Positions 1 through 8,578 of a stretch of DNA of 64,000 nt are shown here, piece by piece. Made by a program: the position numbers and the translations under genes. The stretch comes from Sphingorhabdus pulchriflava (GTDB lineage: Bacteria > Pseudomonadota > Alphaproteobacteria > Sphingomonadales > Sphingomonadaceae). The stretch is from assembly GCF_003367235.1 (NCBI RefSeq), contig NZ_QRGP01000002.1, forward strand, positions 511,501-575,500, given 5' to 3'. Position 1 is the stretch's first letter; each line of letters opens with the position of its first letter. The notes below the pieces were generated by a model that searched no databases, was not told the origin of the DNA, and saw only the letters and a program-made list of their open reading frames with translations.

Positions 1-1
1 G

Positions 2-484
2 ACGCCCTTGTTCGAAAACCCGAAAGCAAACGAAGATCGGCTGGTCCAGCGCCGCTGGCGGACGATCAAGATCCGTGGCGGCAAGGCGCAGGGGCAATTG
101 CTCGGCGGCAATCTAACGGTGCTGACCGCGCTTGCGGGCACACCCTATCTGCCCGACTTCACCGGCGCGATCCTGTTCCTTGAGGATATTGACGAGGCCG
201 AATATCGCATCGACCGGATGCTCACCCAATTGGGGCAGGCGGGCGTGCTCAAGGGGTTGGCTGGCGTCGTCTTTGGCCAATGCACCAACTGCCGCAATGC
301 CGAAGGAAGCAGCTTTACGCTGAACTCAATTCTGCGCCAGCATTTCGAATCGCTGGGCATCCCGGCGTTCGAAGGGGCGTGGTTCGGGCATATTTCGGAC
401 CAGTTCACTATCCCCCAGGGCGTGCTGGCCGAGATCGACGCCGATGCGGGGACGTTGCGGCTGCTGGAGCCTGCTGTCGCATGA
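2..484 (+). CDS. LD-carboxypeptidase (peptidase S66), C-terminal part; 5' end outside the window
   Basis: The reading frame is open to the window edge, so only about the last 160 residues are present. The fragment matches the C-terminal half of the S66 family (LdcA-type murein tetrapeptide carboxypeptidases, which remove the terminal D-Ala in cytoplasmic peptidoglycan recycling). The family's Glu and His catalytic positions are visible in the stretches LEDIDEAEYRIDRML and GHISDQFTIP. The nucleophilic Ser would lie in the missing N-terminal part. The stop overlaps the start of the next gene (ATGA at 481-484), which suggests translational coupling. Confidence 0.85.
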   Translation, partial: TPLFENPKANEDRLVQRRWRTIKIRGGKAQGQLLGGNLTVLTALAGTPYLPDFTGAILFLEDIDEAEYRIDRMLTQLGQAGVLKGLAGVVFGQCTNCRNAEGSSFTLNSILRQHFESLGIPAFEGAWFGHISDQFTIPQGVLAEIDADAGTLRLLEPAVA

Positions 485-888
485 TCCGCACCGCGCTGCG
501 GGTGTTGTTGGCGTTATTCTATGCCTTTGCCGGGGTCGCGCATTTGCGAAATCCAGAGGTGTTTCTGGCGATCACGCCCGATTGGGTGCCCTATCCGGCA
601 GAAGTTGTCGCACTGACAGGCGTTGCTGAACTGGCTGGTGCTGCGGGCTTGCTGATCCCGCGAAACTGGATCGGCTGGGCGCGCCCGGCCGCCGGTATCG
701 GCCTCGCACTTTATGCAATCGGCGTCTGGCCGGCCAATTTCAACCACGCCTTCAGCAATATCGCGATGGGTGGGGAGACACAAAGCTGGTGGTATCACGG
801 CCCGCGTCTGGCAGCGCAGCCGTTGATTATCTGGCTGGCTTTGTGGGTTGGTGAGGTGACCGAGTGGCCATTTCGCAAGCGAGGTTGA
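481..888 (+). CDS. DoxX-like small membrane protein
   Basis: 135 residues with about four hydrophobic helices and an early Ala-Gly-Val-Ala-His-Leu motif typical of DoxX/DoxD-like proteins. The family sits in the inner membrane and is often linked to redox or quinone stress, but a biochemical activity is rarely known. The start ATG overlaps the stop of the LD-carboxypeptidase gene. It converges on the lysR gene with no gap (stop at 888, lysR stop from 889). The family call is fairly safe; the function is unknown. Confidence 0.7.
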   Translation: MIRTALRVLLALFYAFAGVAHLRNPEVFLAITPDWVPYPAEVVALTGVAELAGAAGLLIPRNWIGWARPAAGIGLALYAIGVWPANFNHAFSNIAMGGETQSWWYHGPRLAAQPLIIWLALWVGEVTEWPFRKRG

Positions 889-1785
889 TCAGGCAGCCGA
901 TAATTTCTCTGCCAGAAAATCAATCAAAGCCGTGACCCTGCGCGGACGGAACGTGCTGGGCGGAGTGACGATGTGGATAGCGATGGGCGGGGTTTTCCAA
1001 TCCTGCAATATCGGTTTCAGTCGGCCTGCTTCGATATCCTTTTCGCAGATGAAATCAGGCAGCATCCCGATGCCGAGGCCCGCGCACAATGCAGGCAGCA
1101 TTGCTTCGCCATTGTTGACCCGCAAAGGCCCGGATAGGCGAACGACCGCCTCGCTACCGTCGGGGCCGGTGAAGCGCCAGCTTTCGGGGCTGGAGGCGAG
1201 TGAGTAGCTCAGACAGCGATGCTCGCCCAATTGGGCCGGATGGCGCGGCTCCCGATTTTGCTCAAGATAATCAGGGCTGCCGAGGACATAGCCTGTCACG
1301 CCGCGCAACCGCCTCGCCCTGAGGGAACTGTCGGGGAGCGCGCCGATGCGCAGTGCCAGGTCGAAGCGCTCACCGATCAGGTCAACTTTGGCATCGCTAA
1401 GATGCATGTCGATGCTAATGCCGCGGTGGCTGCACAGGAATTCGGAAAGCAAGGGTGCGACGCGACTGATGCCATAGCTCATTGGGGCGGCAAGGCGGAT
1501 CAGACCGACCGGTTCGCTCGCCTCGTCGCGTGCGGCCTCTTCGGCGGCTTCGCCTGCGGCGACGATGGCCTTGGCCTGTTCCAATAAGGATAAACCGCTT
1601 TCGCTCAGCACCAGTCGACGTGAGGTGCGGTGGAATAGCGGCGCGCCGACATGTGCCTCTAGCCGGGAGACAGCTTTGGATACAGTCGCCTTGGATAGTC
1701 CAAGCAATTCAGCAGCGCGCGAAAAGCCGCCTTCTTCGGCGACGGCGGCGAAAATGCTCCAGGCTTCATAGTCAGGTAAACGCAT
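889..1785 (-). CDS. LysR-family transcriptional regulator
   Basis: 298 residues from the ATG at 1785. A TTG 12 bases further upstream is possible but lies inside a palindrome. The N-terminal winged helix-turn-helix covers about residues 5-63 (helix around FSRAAELLGLSKATVSKAVS), followed by a substrate-binding domain. It is divergent from the pirin-DoxX-wrbA run, the usual arrangement for a LysR protein controlling its neighbours. By analogy with similar clusters it probably senses a quinone or electrophile, but the ligand cannot be read from the sequence. Confidence 0.9.
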   Translation of the reverse strand: MRLPDYEAWSIFAAVAEEGGFSRAAELLGLSKATVSKAVSRLEAHVGAPLFHRTSRRLVLSESGLSLLEQAKAIVAAGEAAEEAARDEASEPVGLIRLAAPMSYGISRVAPLLSEFLCSHRGISIDMHLSDAKVDLIGERFDLALRIGALPDSSLRARRLRGVTGYVLGSPDYLEQNREPRHPAQLGEHRCLSYSLASSPESWRFTGPDGSEAVVRLSGPLRVNNGEAMLPALCAGLGIGMLPDFICEKDIEAGRLKPILQDWKTPPIAIHIVTPPSTFRPRRVTALIDFLAEKLSAA

Positions 1786-1789
1786 ATAT

Positions 1790-1806
1790 GGAAACAATAG
1801 GTTTCC
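1790..1806. promoter_or_regulatory. Inverted repeat, likely LysR operator
   Basis: GGAAAC-AATAG-GTTTCC is a perfect 6-bp inverted repeat with a 5-base centre, 4 bases upstream of the lysR ATG and in the divergent region before the pirin gene. A third GTTTC follows at about 1810. The position suits autorepression of lysR together with control of the pirin run. Confidence 0.5.
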
Positions 1807-1874
1807 AATGTTTCTATTTCAATCCCAATTCAAAGATTTATCTTGGCGGCAACACAGCAATCAGGAGCATTCCG

Positions 1875-2588
1875 ATGATCGACAGCAAAGCAAAGGTGGA
1901 AATCCGGCCCTTCGCCAGCCTCGGTGGTGCCAATCATGGCTGGCTCGATGCCCATCACCATTTCTCGTTCGCCAACTATTATGACCCGGATCGCATGAGC
2001 TGGGGCAGTCTTCGTGTCTGGAATGACGATATCATCCAGCCGCAAACCGGCTTTCCACCGCATCCGCATGCCGACATGGAAATCATCACCTACATCCGCA
2101 CTGGCGCAATCACCCATCAGGACAGCCTCGGTAACAAGGGCCGCACGGCTGCGGGCGATGTGCAGGTGATGAGTGCCGGCACCGGCATTCGCCATGCCGA
2201 ATATAATCTGGAAGATGAGGCCACGACGCTTTTCCAGATCTGGATCGTGCCGAAGCGGACCGGTGGCGCGCCCAGCTGGGGTACCAAACCCTTCCCCAAA
2301 AGTGATCGTTCCGGTGCTTGGCAGGTGCTGGCCAGCGGTTTCGATGAGGATAGCGACGCGCTGCCCATCCGCACCGATGCACGCGTGCTCGGCGCGACTT
2401 TGAAAGCAGGCGAGAGCCTGACCTATCAAGTCGGCGATCGGCGTTACGCCTATCTGGTACCGGCTACAGGCGCCGTCGAAATTGACGGTCAACGCGCCAA
2501 TGCCCGCGACGGCGTGGCCATAACTGCCGGAACCATCACTATCGCCGCTATCGAGGACAGTGAAATCGTCCTTGTCGATGCGGACTGA
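1875..2588 (+). CDS. Pirin family protein (cupin; YhaK/quercetinase-like)
   Basis: 237 residues. The start at 1875 is preceded by AGGAG about 8 bases upstream; the frame is open further upstream but has no support there. The N-terminal cupin carries the pirin metal ligands: His63 and His65 in a P-H-P-H motif, and His107 and Glu109 in GIRHAEYN. Bacterial pirins bind Fe or other metals; some are quercetin dioxygenases and others act as redox-sensitive partners. It is the first gene of the run divergent from lysR and is followed by a DoxX protein and WrbA, a known antioxidant association. Confidence 0.9.
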   Translation: MIDSKAKVEIRPFASLGGANHGWLDAHHHFSFANYYDPDRMSWGSLRVWNDDIIQPQTGFPPHPHADMEIITYIRTGAITHQDSLGNKGRTAAGDVQVMSAGTGIRHAEYNLEDEATTLFQIWIVPKRTGGAPSWGTKPFPKSDRSGAWQVLASGFDEDSDALPIRTDARVLGATLKAGESLTYQVGDRRYAYLVPATGAVEIDGQRANARDGVAITAGTITIAAIEDSEIVLVDAD

Positions 2589-2615
2589 ATTCAGCTTTCA
2601 ATAAAGGATCAGAAA

Positions 2616-3026
2616 ATGAGCAACATCAATGAACAAGCAATCGGCGCTTCCTGGCAACCCTGGGTCGCAACTACCGGTCGGGTGCTGCTGGCGGCAATCT
2701 TTGTCCTCAGCGGCATTGCCAAGCTGGCCGATCCGGCAGGTTCGGCGGGCTATATAGCCTCGGTCGGCCTGCCGGCCCCGCAGTTTGCCTTGTGGGGCGC
2801 CATCGCGGTCGAGTTGCTGGGCGGGCTGGCGCTCATCGCTGGATACAAGGCTCGCATCGTCGCAGCGGCGCTGGCGATATTCAGCCTTGCCACGGCAGTG
2901 CTGTTTCACGCCCAGCTTAGCGATCAGACGCAGTTCATCATGTTCTTCAAGAATGTCGCGATGGCAGGCGGTTTGATGCAAATCGTCGCATTCGGTGGCG
3001 GTCGTCTGAGCCTCGATCGCGGTTAA
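2616..3026 (+). CDS. DoxX family membrane protein
   Basis: 136 residues with four predicted membrane helices, beginning with the family-typical GRVLLAAIFVLSGIAKLADP. It lies 27 bases behind the pirin gene and 75 bases before wrbA, in the same direction. DoxX proteins in such settings are thought to take part in membrane quinone or thiol redox protection. It is distinct in sequence from the DoxX-like protein at 481-888, so the two are not a recent duplication. Confidence 0.85.
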   Translation: MSNINEQAIGASWQPWVATTGRVLLAAIFVLSGIAKLADPAGSAGYIASVGLPAPQFALWGAIAVELLGGLALIAGYKARIVAAALAIFSLATAVLFHAQLSDQTQFIMFFKNVAMAGGLMQIVAFGGGRLSLDRG

Positions 3027-3101
3027 AAATCCTCCCCCGGAAGCGGGCATGACCCCGCTCGCTTCCACCCGCTCTTCCAAAGCTAAACAAGGAACCATTC
3101 G

Positions 3102-3701
3102 ATGACCAAAGTTCTCGTCCTCTATTATTCAAGCTATGGCCATATAGAGACCATGGCCAACGCCATTGCCGAAGGTGCGCGTGAAACCGGCGCGACCGTC
3201 GATGTGAAACGCGTTCCCGAAACTGCGCCGCTTGAGGTCGCTCAAGCCGCGCATTTCAAACTCGATCAGGCGGCACCTGTGGCCACCATCGAGGAACTCA
3301 AGGATTATGACGCGATCATCGTCGGCACCGGCACGCGCTTTGGCCGGATGTCGAGCCAGATGGCAGCGTTCTGGGATACCGCAGGCGGCGTCTGGGCGCG
3401 CGGCGAACTGAATGGCAAGGTCGGAGCGGCCTTCACGTCAAGTGCTACCCAGCATGGCGGGCAGGAAACGACCTTGTTCTCAATCCTCACCAACCTGCTG
3501 CATTTCGGCATGACCATTGTCGGCCTCGACTATGGCTTTGCCGGCCAGATGCGCAATGATGAGGTGGTTGGTGGCGCGCCTTATGGTGCAACGACAATTG
3601 CCAATGGCGATGGCAGCCGCCAGCCAAGCGAGACCGAATTGGAAGGTGCCCGCTATCTCGGCCGCCGTGTAGCCAATACCGCTGCAAAGCTGTTCGGCTG
3701 A
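3102..3701 (+). CDS. wrbA: NAD(P)H:quinone oxidoreductase WrbA
   Basis: 199 residues, the normal WrbA length. It has a flavodoxin fold with the FMN-phosphate loop near the N-terminus ([12 protein letters not shown]) and the family motifs GTGTRFGRM and [12 protein letters not shown]. WrbA reduces quinones by two electrons in the cytoplasm and so avoids semiquinone radicals. It lies in a run with pirin and DoxX, and is followed 3 bases later by an extradiol-type dioxygenase, which makes the chemistry of the run aromatic or quinone centred. Confidence 0.95.
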   Translation: MTKVLVLYYSSYGHIETMANAIAEGARETGATVDVKRVPETAPLEVAQAAHFKLDQAAPVATIEELKDYDAIIVGTGTRFGRMSSQMAAFWDTAGGVWARGELNGKVGAAFTSSATQHGGQETTLFSILTNLLHFGMTIVGLDYGFAGQMRNDEVVGGAPYGATTIANGDGSRQPSETELEGARYLGRRVANTAAKLFG

Positions 3702-3704
3702 ATC

Positions 3705-4496
3705 ATGACCAGGCAGCCCGCTTTATTCGTTTCGCACGGTGCACCGACCATCGTGATCGACGACACCCCGGCCCGACACTTTCTCGCCGGGCTGGCGAGT
3801 GGGCTGCCTGCGCAACCAGACGCGATTGTGATAATTTCGGCGCACCATGACGAACCGTTGGCGTCGATTACGTCAGCCGCGCGGCCAAGTACGATCCATG
3901 ACTTTGGCGGTTTCCCCGATGTGCTGTACCGGATGCGCTATTCAGCCCCCGGCTCGCCAAAGCTGGCGCAGCGCATTTCAGAACTGCTGAACGCTGCCGC
4001 CATTGCCAATCGTCTCGATCCCGAACGCGGATTCGACCACGGCACATGGACGCCGCTGATACTGGCATGGCCCGATGCCGATATTCCAGTGGTGCAGGTC
4101 TCGATCAACTCGCGCGAGACACCGGAATATCACTACCGGCTAGGTCAGGCTCTGGAGCCACTGCGCGACGACAATATCCTTGTCATCGGCTCGGGTGCGA
4201 TCACGCACAATCTGCATGCCTTCTTCCGTGGCGGTTATGCAGCCGATGCACCTGCGCAACCTTGGGTAATCGACTTCCTAGGCTGGCTAGATAGGCAATT
4301 GATTGCTGGTAGCCATGATGCGGTACTCGGCGCGATTGGACAAGCGCCGCACGGCACCGACAATCACCCGACTATGGACCATATCCTGCCATTGTTCGTC
4401 GCCTTGGGTGCAGGCGGTGTTGAGAGCAAGGCCACCAAGCTGCACGCCAGCGTCGAATATGGCGTGCTCGCGATGGATGCTTGGCGTTTCGACTAG
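3705..4496 (+). CDS. ygiD: LigB-type extradiol ring-cleavage dioxygenase (4,5-DOPA dioxygenase / YgiD-like)
   Basis: 263 residues. Likely metal ligands are the His residues in FVSHGAP, SAHHDEP and FDHGTW, plus the THNLHAF motif, all hallmarks of the class III LigB superfamily in its stand-alone DODA form. These enzymes use a non-haem Fe(II) or Zn and open catechol rings between or beside the hydroxyls. The physiological substrate in bacteria is usually unknown. The gene begins 3 bases after wrbA, so the two are probably one transcript. Confidence 0.85.
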   Translation: MTRQPALFVSHGAPTIVIDDTPARHFLAGLASGLPAQPDAIVIISAHHDEPLASITSAARPSTIHDFGGFPDVLYRMRYSAPGSPKLAQRISELLNAAAIANRLDPERGFDHGTWTPLILAWPDADIPVVQVSINSRETPEYHYRLGQALEPLRDDNILVIGSGAITHNLHAFFRGGYAADAPAQPWVIDFLGWLDRQLIAGSHDAVLGAIGQAPHGTDNHPTMDHILPLFVALGAGGVESKATKLHASVEYGVLAMDAWRFD

Positions 4497-4527
4497 CGCG
4501 GCTGCCAGTCGCTGCCTAAAAGACTGC

Positions 4528-4929
4528 ATGCCGTTTGAACTGCCCGAGGAACTGCTTGAAGAGACCTTCCTGGCATCGACTGGTCCGGGCGGGCAGAACG
4601 TCAACAAGGTGGCAACAGCGTGCCAGTTGCGCGTCGATGTGTTTCGGCTGGGCCTTCCGCCATATGCCTATCGCAAACTGAAAACCCTTGCAGGCAGCAA
4701 GATGACTTCGTCGGGCGAGTTGATCGTCACCGCGCGCGAACACCGCACAAGAGAGGCCAACCGGGCAGAGGCCCGAGCCCGCATCATCCGCCTAATCGAT
4801 CAGGCGTTCGTTCGGGAGGCACCGCGGATAAAAACCAAACCAAGCAAGGCAGCAAAGGCCAGACGCGTCGACACCAAAAAGGGGCGGGGAGAAATCAAGA
4901 AGGGCCGTGGTAAAGTCCGGCTCGATTGA
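4528..4929 (+). CDS. arfB: Alternative ribosome-rescue factor ArfB (class I release-factor domain)
   Basis: 133 residues from the ATG at 4528. The catalytic GGQ motif is at residues 21-23 (TGPGGQNVNKV), and a lysine/arginine-rich tail (about residues 105-133) matches the ArfB tail that enters the empty mRNA channel of stalled ribosomes. It hydrolyses peptidyl-tRNA on non-stop complexes. It follows the dioxygenase gene by 31 bases and overlaps or abuts the next gene. Whether it is functionally tied to the redox cluster is unclear; it may simply be co-transcribed. Confidence 0.9.
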   Translation: MPFELPEELLEETFLASTGPGGQNVNKVATACQLRVDVFRLGLPPYAYRKLKTLAGSKMTSSGELIVTAREHRTREANRAEARARIIRLIDQAFVREAPRIKTKPSKAAKARRVDTKKGRGEIKKGRGKVRLD

Positions 4930-4942
4930 CTATCTGGATCCC

Positions 4943-5425
4943 ATGTACGCATTTGACATCGCAACCGACGTTCCCAAGGCGGAGCTATATGCCGAGCTGT
5001 TGAAGGCTGCCGACGCGCTGACCGCTGGCGAGCCTGATGGGATTGCAAATATGGCAAACATCTCAGCGTTGATCTGGCAATTCGTGCCAGACCTCAACTG
5101 GGCCGGATTTTACCGCATGGTCGGCGGCGAATTAGTGCTTGGGCCGTTTCAGGGCAAATCAGCCTGCATCCGTATTCCCCTCGACAAGGGCGTATGCGGA
5201 GCAGCGGCACGCACCGGAACAACGCAGCTGGTTGAAGATGTCCACGCCTTTCCCGGCCATATCGCCTGCGATGCGGACAGCCGGTCGGAACTGGTTGTGC
5301 CGGTGAAGCGGGACGGCGCAGTGATAGCCGTCATTGATCTCGACAGCCCATTGCCAGCGCGGTTCGATACGGATGATGCCGCAGGGTTCGAAGCGCTGGC
5401 TAAACTGCTCTCAACGCGCATCTGA
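4943..5425 (+). CDS. msrC: Free methionine-(R)-sulfoxide reductase (GAF-domain fRMsr)
   Basis: 160 residues from the ATG at 4943; an upstream start at 4907 would overlap arfB. A single GAF domain carries three cysteines at 75, 85 and 109. Their spacings of 10 and 24 match Cys84/94/118 of the E. coli enzyme. The enzyme reduces free L-methionine-(R)-sulfoxide with thioredoxin. Its place at the end of a pirin-DoxX-wrbA run fits an oxidative-damage theme. Confidence 0.92.
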   Translation: MYAFDIATDVPKAELYAELLKAADALTAGEPDGIANMANISALIWQFVPDLNWAGFYRMVGGELVLGPFQGKSACIRIPLDKGVCGAAARTGTTQLVEDVHAFPGHIACDADSRSELVVPVKRDGAVIAVIDLDSPLPARFDTDDAAGFEALAKLLSTRI

Positions 5426-5572
5426 CTCACTGCTTCATTTTGGAACAAAAGTTCTAGGGCATCCCCAATTTACATTCGCGTCATGGTGCGCACTTCAAAA
5501 CAATGTTAAGCACTTCTTAACTATTGAAGAATGCGCGCAAAGCGCGTCTTCATGATTAGGGAGCGATTAACC

Positions 5573-6391
5573 ATGAAAGTCCTCTTGATTGCGAGCCTTG
5601 CGACCAGCGCGTTGGTGATGACGCCAGCACAGGCAGCCGGCGACTCGGCCAAGAAACATCATGATCATGCCGAATATGGCCCGGCCATGGGTGCCGATCG
5701 TGGAATCTACGATCTCGATGGCCCTGGCATGCCGACCTATTCAGATGCCAGCGGCGTGCGCTATGAATATCAGGGCGAATGGACCAAGGGGCAATATGTC
5801 GACAAGGATGGCCGGGTTTATGAAGGCCAGTGGAATGGTACCGTGACCCGTCACGGCGAAGAAGCCCCACATCACCGGATGCCGCATCATCCCATGCCCG
5901 CGGCGGGTGCGCCTTATGACGTTCCGCATGCTGCGCCCTATCCGATGCCGCCCGCTTATGGTGCGGGCTATGACAATCGCGAATATGAAAAATGCCTGAA
6001 GAGCGACGGCGTTGGCGGCGCAGCGATCGGAGCCATCTTGGGTGCGATCGCTGGCAACCGCATCGCGGGCCGCGGCAATCGCACCGAAGGCTCACTCATC
6101 GGCGGTGGCCTTGGCGCGCTTGCCGGTCTGGGCGTCGAAAAGTCGATGAAGAAATGCGAAAAATATCTGCCACGCGACGGTGAATATGGACCGGGCTATG
6201 GCCATGCTTATGGCGCTTATCCCTATGGCTATTATTACTATGCGGCACCCATAGTCACTTATTCAATGGTGCCCGTCACCACGACCACGGTAACCGAAGA
6301 AATCTATTATGAGACTGTCCCCGTAAAACGGAAGGCCGCGCGCAAATGGAAGGCTAAGCCCAAGGCGAAACCACGCTGCGTTTGTCGCTGA
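5573..6391 (+). CDS. Exported glycine-zipper (2TM) envelope protein
   Basis: 272 residues from the ATG at 5573. A signal peptide ends near residue 22 (AQAAGD). Next come a Tyr/Gly-rich segment with a MORN-like pattern (YEYQGEW, YEGQW), a His/Pro/Met-rich linker, then a glycine zipper at about residues 145-190 (AAIGAILGAIAG and GGGLGALAGLG). The tail is Tyr-rich, then Lys/Arg-rich with a Cys-X-Cys end. Glycine-zipper domains insert in or span the envelope. A bidirectional terminator follows directly. The specific role is unknown. Confidence 0.75.
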   Translation: MKVLLIASLATSALVMTPAQAAGDSAKKHHDHAEYGPAMGADRGIYDLDGPGMPTYSDASGVRYEYQGEWTKGQYVDKDGRVYEGQWNGTVTRHGEEAPHHRMPHHPMPAAGAPYDVPHAAPYPMPPAYGAGYDNREYEKCLKSDGVGGAAIGAILGAIAGNRIAGRGNRTEGSLIGGGLGALAGLGVEKSMKKCEKYLPRDGEYGPGYGHAYGAYPYGYYYYAAPIVTYSMVPVTTTTVTEEIYYETVPVKRKAARKWKAKPKAKPRCVCR

Positions 6392-6411
6392 GCAGTCAAC
6401 AACGCAAAAAG

Positions 6412-6434
6412 AAACCCCGCTTTTGGCGGGGTTT
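6412..6434. terminator. Bidirectional rho-independent terminator
   Basis: AAACCCCGC - TTTTG - GCGGGGTTT followed by T's on the + strand, and a T-rich tail on the - strand as well. It sits between two convergent genes (glycine-zipper protein and bpt). Confidence 0.9.
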
Positions 6435-6438
6435 TTTG

Positions 6439-7197
6439 TTAGCTGAAAAGATCGGCTTGCTCGCCGCTTTCGAAATCGACCCAGCCATCGGGGCTTAGTT
6501 TTTCGAGCGGGCGGTAGCGGGTCTTATACTGCATCCGCGCTGCACCATCGACCCAATAGCCCAGATAGACGAAGGGAAGCCCGGCCGCGCGCGCGCGCAT
6601 GATGTGATCCATGATGATGAAATTGCCCAGGCCAGGACGGCCTTCGGCTTCGGCATCGTAGAAGCTGTATACCATCGACAGACCGTCAGACTGCTGGTCG
6701 GTAATGCAAGCTCCGATAAGTTCGCCTTGCGCTCCATAGCGAGCGGGAAGCCGATATTCGACGACATGGCTGTGCACCGGGGTCTGCTCGACCATGTCGG
6801 CATAATCCATATCGTCCATATCGGCCATGCCACCTTCAGGGTGACGCTGCTTCAGATAGCGGCGCAGCAGCTCATATTGCTCGTTGGTCGACCAGGGACG
6901 ACAAGCGCTGCCCTGCAGGTCTGAATTGCGCTTCAATATCTTGCGCTGGGTGGCGTTGGGCTGGAACCCGCCTGTCAAGATGCGCACGGGAACACAGGCC
7001 TTGCAGTCGATGCAGCTGGGTCGATAGGCGACATTCTGGCTGCGGCGGAAACCGATGCGGCCCAGCGCCTCATTTAGCTCGGTTGCGTGTGCACCGTTGA
7101 GTTCGGTGAATACCTTGCGCTCGGTTTTGCCGGGCAAATAGGGGCAGGGGGCCGGGTTTGTGACAAAGAAGCGCGGAAAGCGGACTGGTGCGCTCAT
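6439..7197 (-). CDS. bpt: Aspartate/glutamate leucyltransferase (Bpt), bacterial arginyl-transferase family
   Basis: 252 residues. The N-terminal domain has the Cys cluster of the ATE family (CPYLPG near the start and [10 protein letters not shown] at about residues 62-71), followed by an acyl-transferase (GNAT-like) domain ending in [11 protein letters not shown]. Bpt transfers Leu from tRNA to N-terminal Asp or Glu and so makes substrates for ClpS/ClpAP. clpS is also in this window (57235-57600). It lies downstream of ilvA on the same strand with a 105-base gap. Confidence 0.93.
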   Translation of the reverse strand: MSAPVRFPRFFVTNPAPCPYLPGKTERKVFTELNGAHATELNEALGRIGFRRSQNVAYRPSCIDCKACVPVRILTGGFQPNATQRKILKRNSDLQGSACRPWSTNEQYELLRRYLKQRHPEGGMADMDDMDYADMVEQTPVHSHVVEYRLPARYGAQGELIGACITDQQSDGLSMVYSFYDAEAEGRPGLGNFIIMDHIMRARAAGLPFVYLGYWVDGAARMQYKTRYRPLEKLSPDGWVDFESGEQADLFS

Positions 7198-7302
7198 GGT
7201 AAACCGACCTCGCCTTATGTTGTTGGTTGCGAGGGGTTATGACGCTTTACGGGAGTGCTGAAAAGAGCGTTTACCATCAATATGCGATGGCATTGATTTT
7301 GT

Positions 7303-8520
7303 TCAGTTCAGTTCGACGCGTTCGACCTTGTAACCCGCATCTTTCAGCGAATCGACTAGACCTTGAAGCTGCTCGGCATCGCGTGCTTCGCACTCGATAT
7401 CGGTTATCAGGCCCTTGGCGGGCAGCGTTGTGAAGATGCGCTGGTGATAGATTTCGATGATGTTGATGTTGTGCTCGTTGAACAGCTTCATCACCTTGTA
7501 CAGCGCGCCGGGGCGGTCCTGTAGGGTGATGCGCAAACGGGCGAGACGGCCCGAACGCGCAAGGTCGCGCAACAACACATTGGCGAGCAGACGGGTGTCG
7601 ATATTGCCGCCACTCAGCACGATGCCGACATTCTTGCCTCTGAACTTTTCAGGATAAGCCATCACGGCTGCGAGACCGGCTGCACCGCCGCCCTCGACCA
7701 CGGTCTTTTCGATCTGGAGGAGCAGGCTGACTGCAGTTTCCAACTCAGGCTCGGAGACCAGAACAACATCGTCGACAATGTCGCGGATGACTTTCGAAGT
7801 GAATTCGCCCGGCACCTTGACTGCAATACCCTCGGCCAGCGTATCGCCCTCGCACGGCATCTGCTTGTTGTTAAGCAGCGCGTACATCGAAGGATAAAGC
7901 TCTGCCTGTACGCCTACAAGTTCGATATCAGGATTGATGCCGCGCGCCGCAGTACCCATTCCCGACAACAAGCCGCCACCCCCGATTGGTACTACCAGAG
8001 TGTCGATTGTCGGAATTTCTTCGAGCATCTCTAGGGCAACGGTGCCTTGGCCTGCCGCGACCTTGGGGTCATCAAAGGGGTGCACAAAAGTCAGCCCCAG
8101 TTCTTTTTCGAGAAGCCGCGCATGCTTATAGGCATCATCGAACTTTTCGCCTTCCAGGACCACTTTACCGCCCACCGCTTCAGTCTGCATGACTTTAACC
8201 GTCGGCGTGGTCTTGGGCATGACGATGGTAACGGGCACGCCAAGGCGTGTTCCGTGGTAGCTTAAGCCCTGTGCGTGATTGCCTGCCGATGCCGCAATGA
8301 CCCCTCGATTGCGCGCTTCTTCAGGCATCAGCAACAGCGCATTCAGCGCCCCACGCTCCTTATAGGCTGCTGTAAACTGGAGGTTTTCGAACTTCAGATA
8401 GATATTCGCGCCTGTCAGGTTGGACAGCGTTTTGCTGTGCAAAGTGGGCGTTGCGACAATGGCGTCGCGGATGCGCTCATGCGCGGCGCGGACATCGGCA
8501 AGGGTCAGAAGCTCGGACAT
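7303..8520 (-). CDS. ilvA: Threonine ammonia-lyase with C-terminal ACT domain
   Basis: 405 residues. Type II PLP fold: the Schiff-base lysine is Lys54 in TAAYKERGA, the phosphate loop GGGG is at about 180-183, and SGGNID is near 315. The C-terminal ACT domain (about 329-405, starting LQDRPGALYKV) resembles the TdcB/short IlvA form. It deaminates threonine to 2-oxobutyrate for isoleucine synthesis or threonine breakdown; the ACT domain implies amino-acid control. Its promoter must lie in the 58-base divergent gap before the + strand dehydrogenase. Confidence 0.93.
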   Translation of the reverse strand: MSELLTLADVRAAHERIRDAIVATPTLHSKTLSNLTGANIYLKFENLQFTAAYKERGALNALLLMPEEARNRGVIAASAGNHAQGLSYHGTRLGVPVTIVMPKTTPTVKVMQTEAVGGKVVLEGEKFDDAYKHARLLEKELGLTFVHPFDDPKVAAGQGTVALEMLEEIPTIDTLVVPIGGGGLLSGMGTAARGINPDIELVGVQAELYPSMYALLNNKQMPCEGDTLAEGIAVKVPGEFTSKVIRDIVDDVVLVSEPELETAVSLLLQIEKTVVEGGGAAGLAAVMAYPEKFRGKNVGIVLSGGNIDTRLLANVLLRDLARSGRLARLRITLQDRPGALYKVMKLFNEHNINIIEIYHQRIFTTLPAKGLITDIECEARDAEQLQGLVDSLKDAGYKVERVELN

Positions 8521-8578
8521 AGTGGCGCGGGCCCTAACCTATCTGGCGCAATGTGAAAACAGACATTAAGGCTCAGGC

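Noticed and set aside
1482-1874. N-terminal extension of the pirin protein by 131 residues
   Set aside because: The extension lies on the antisense strand of lysR, is Arg-rich, and the ATG at 1875 has its own Shine-Dalgarno and a normal pirin start.
5506-5520. TTAAG-CACTT-CTTAA upstream of the glycine-zipper gene
   Set aside because: Short AT-rich repeat expected by chance in a promoter region; no second copy seen.
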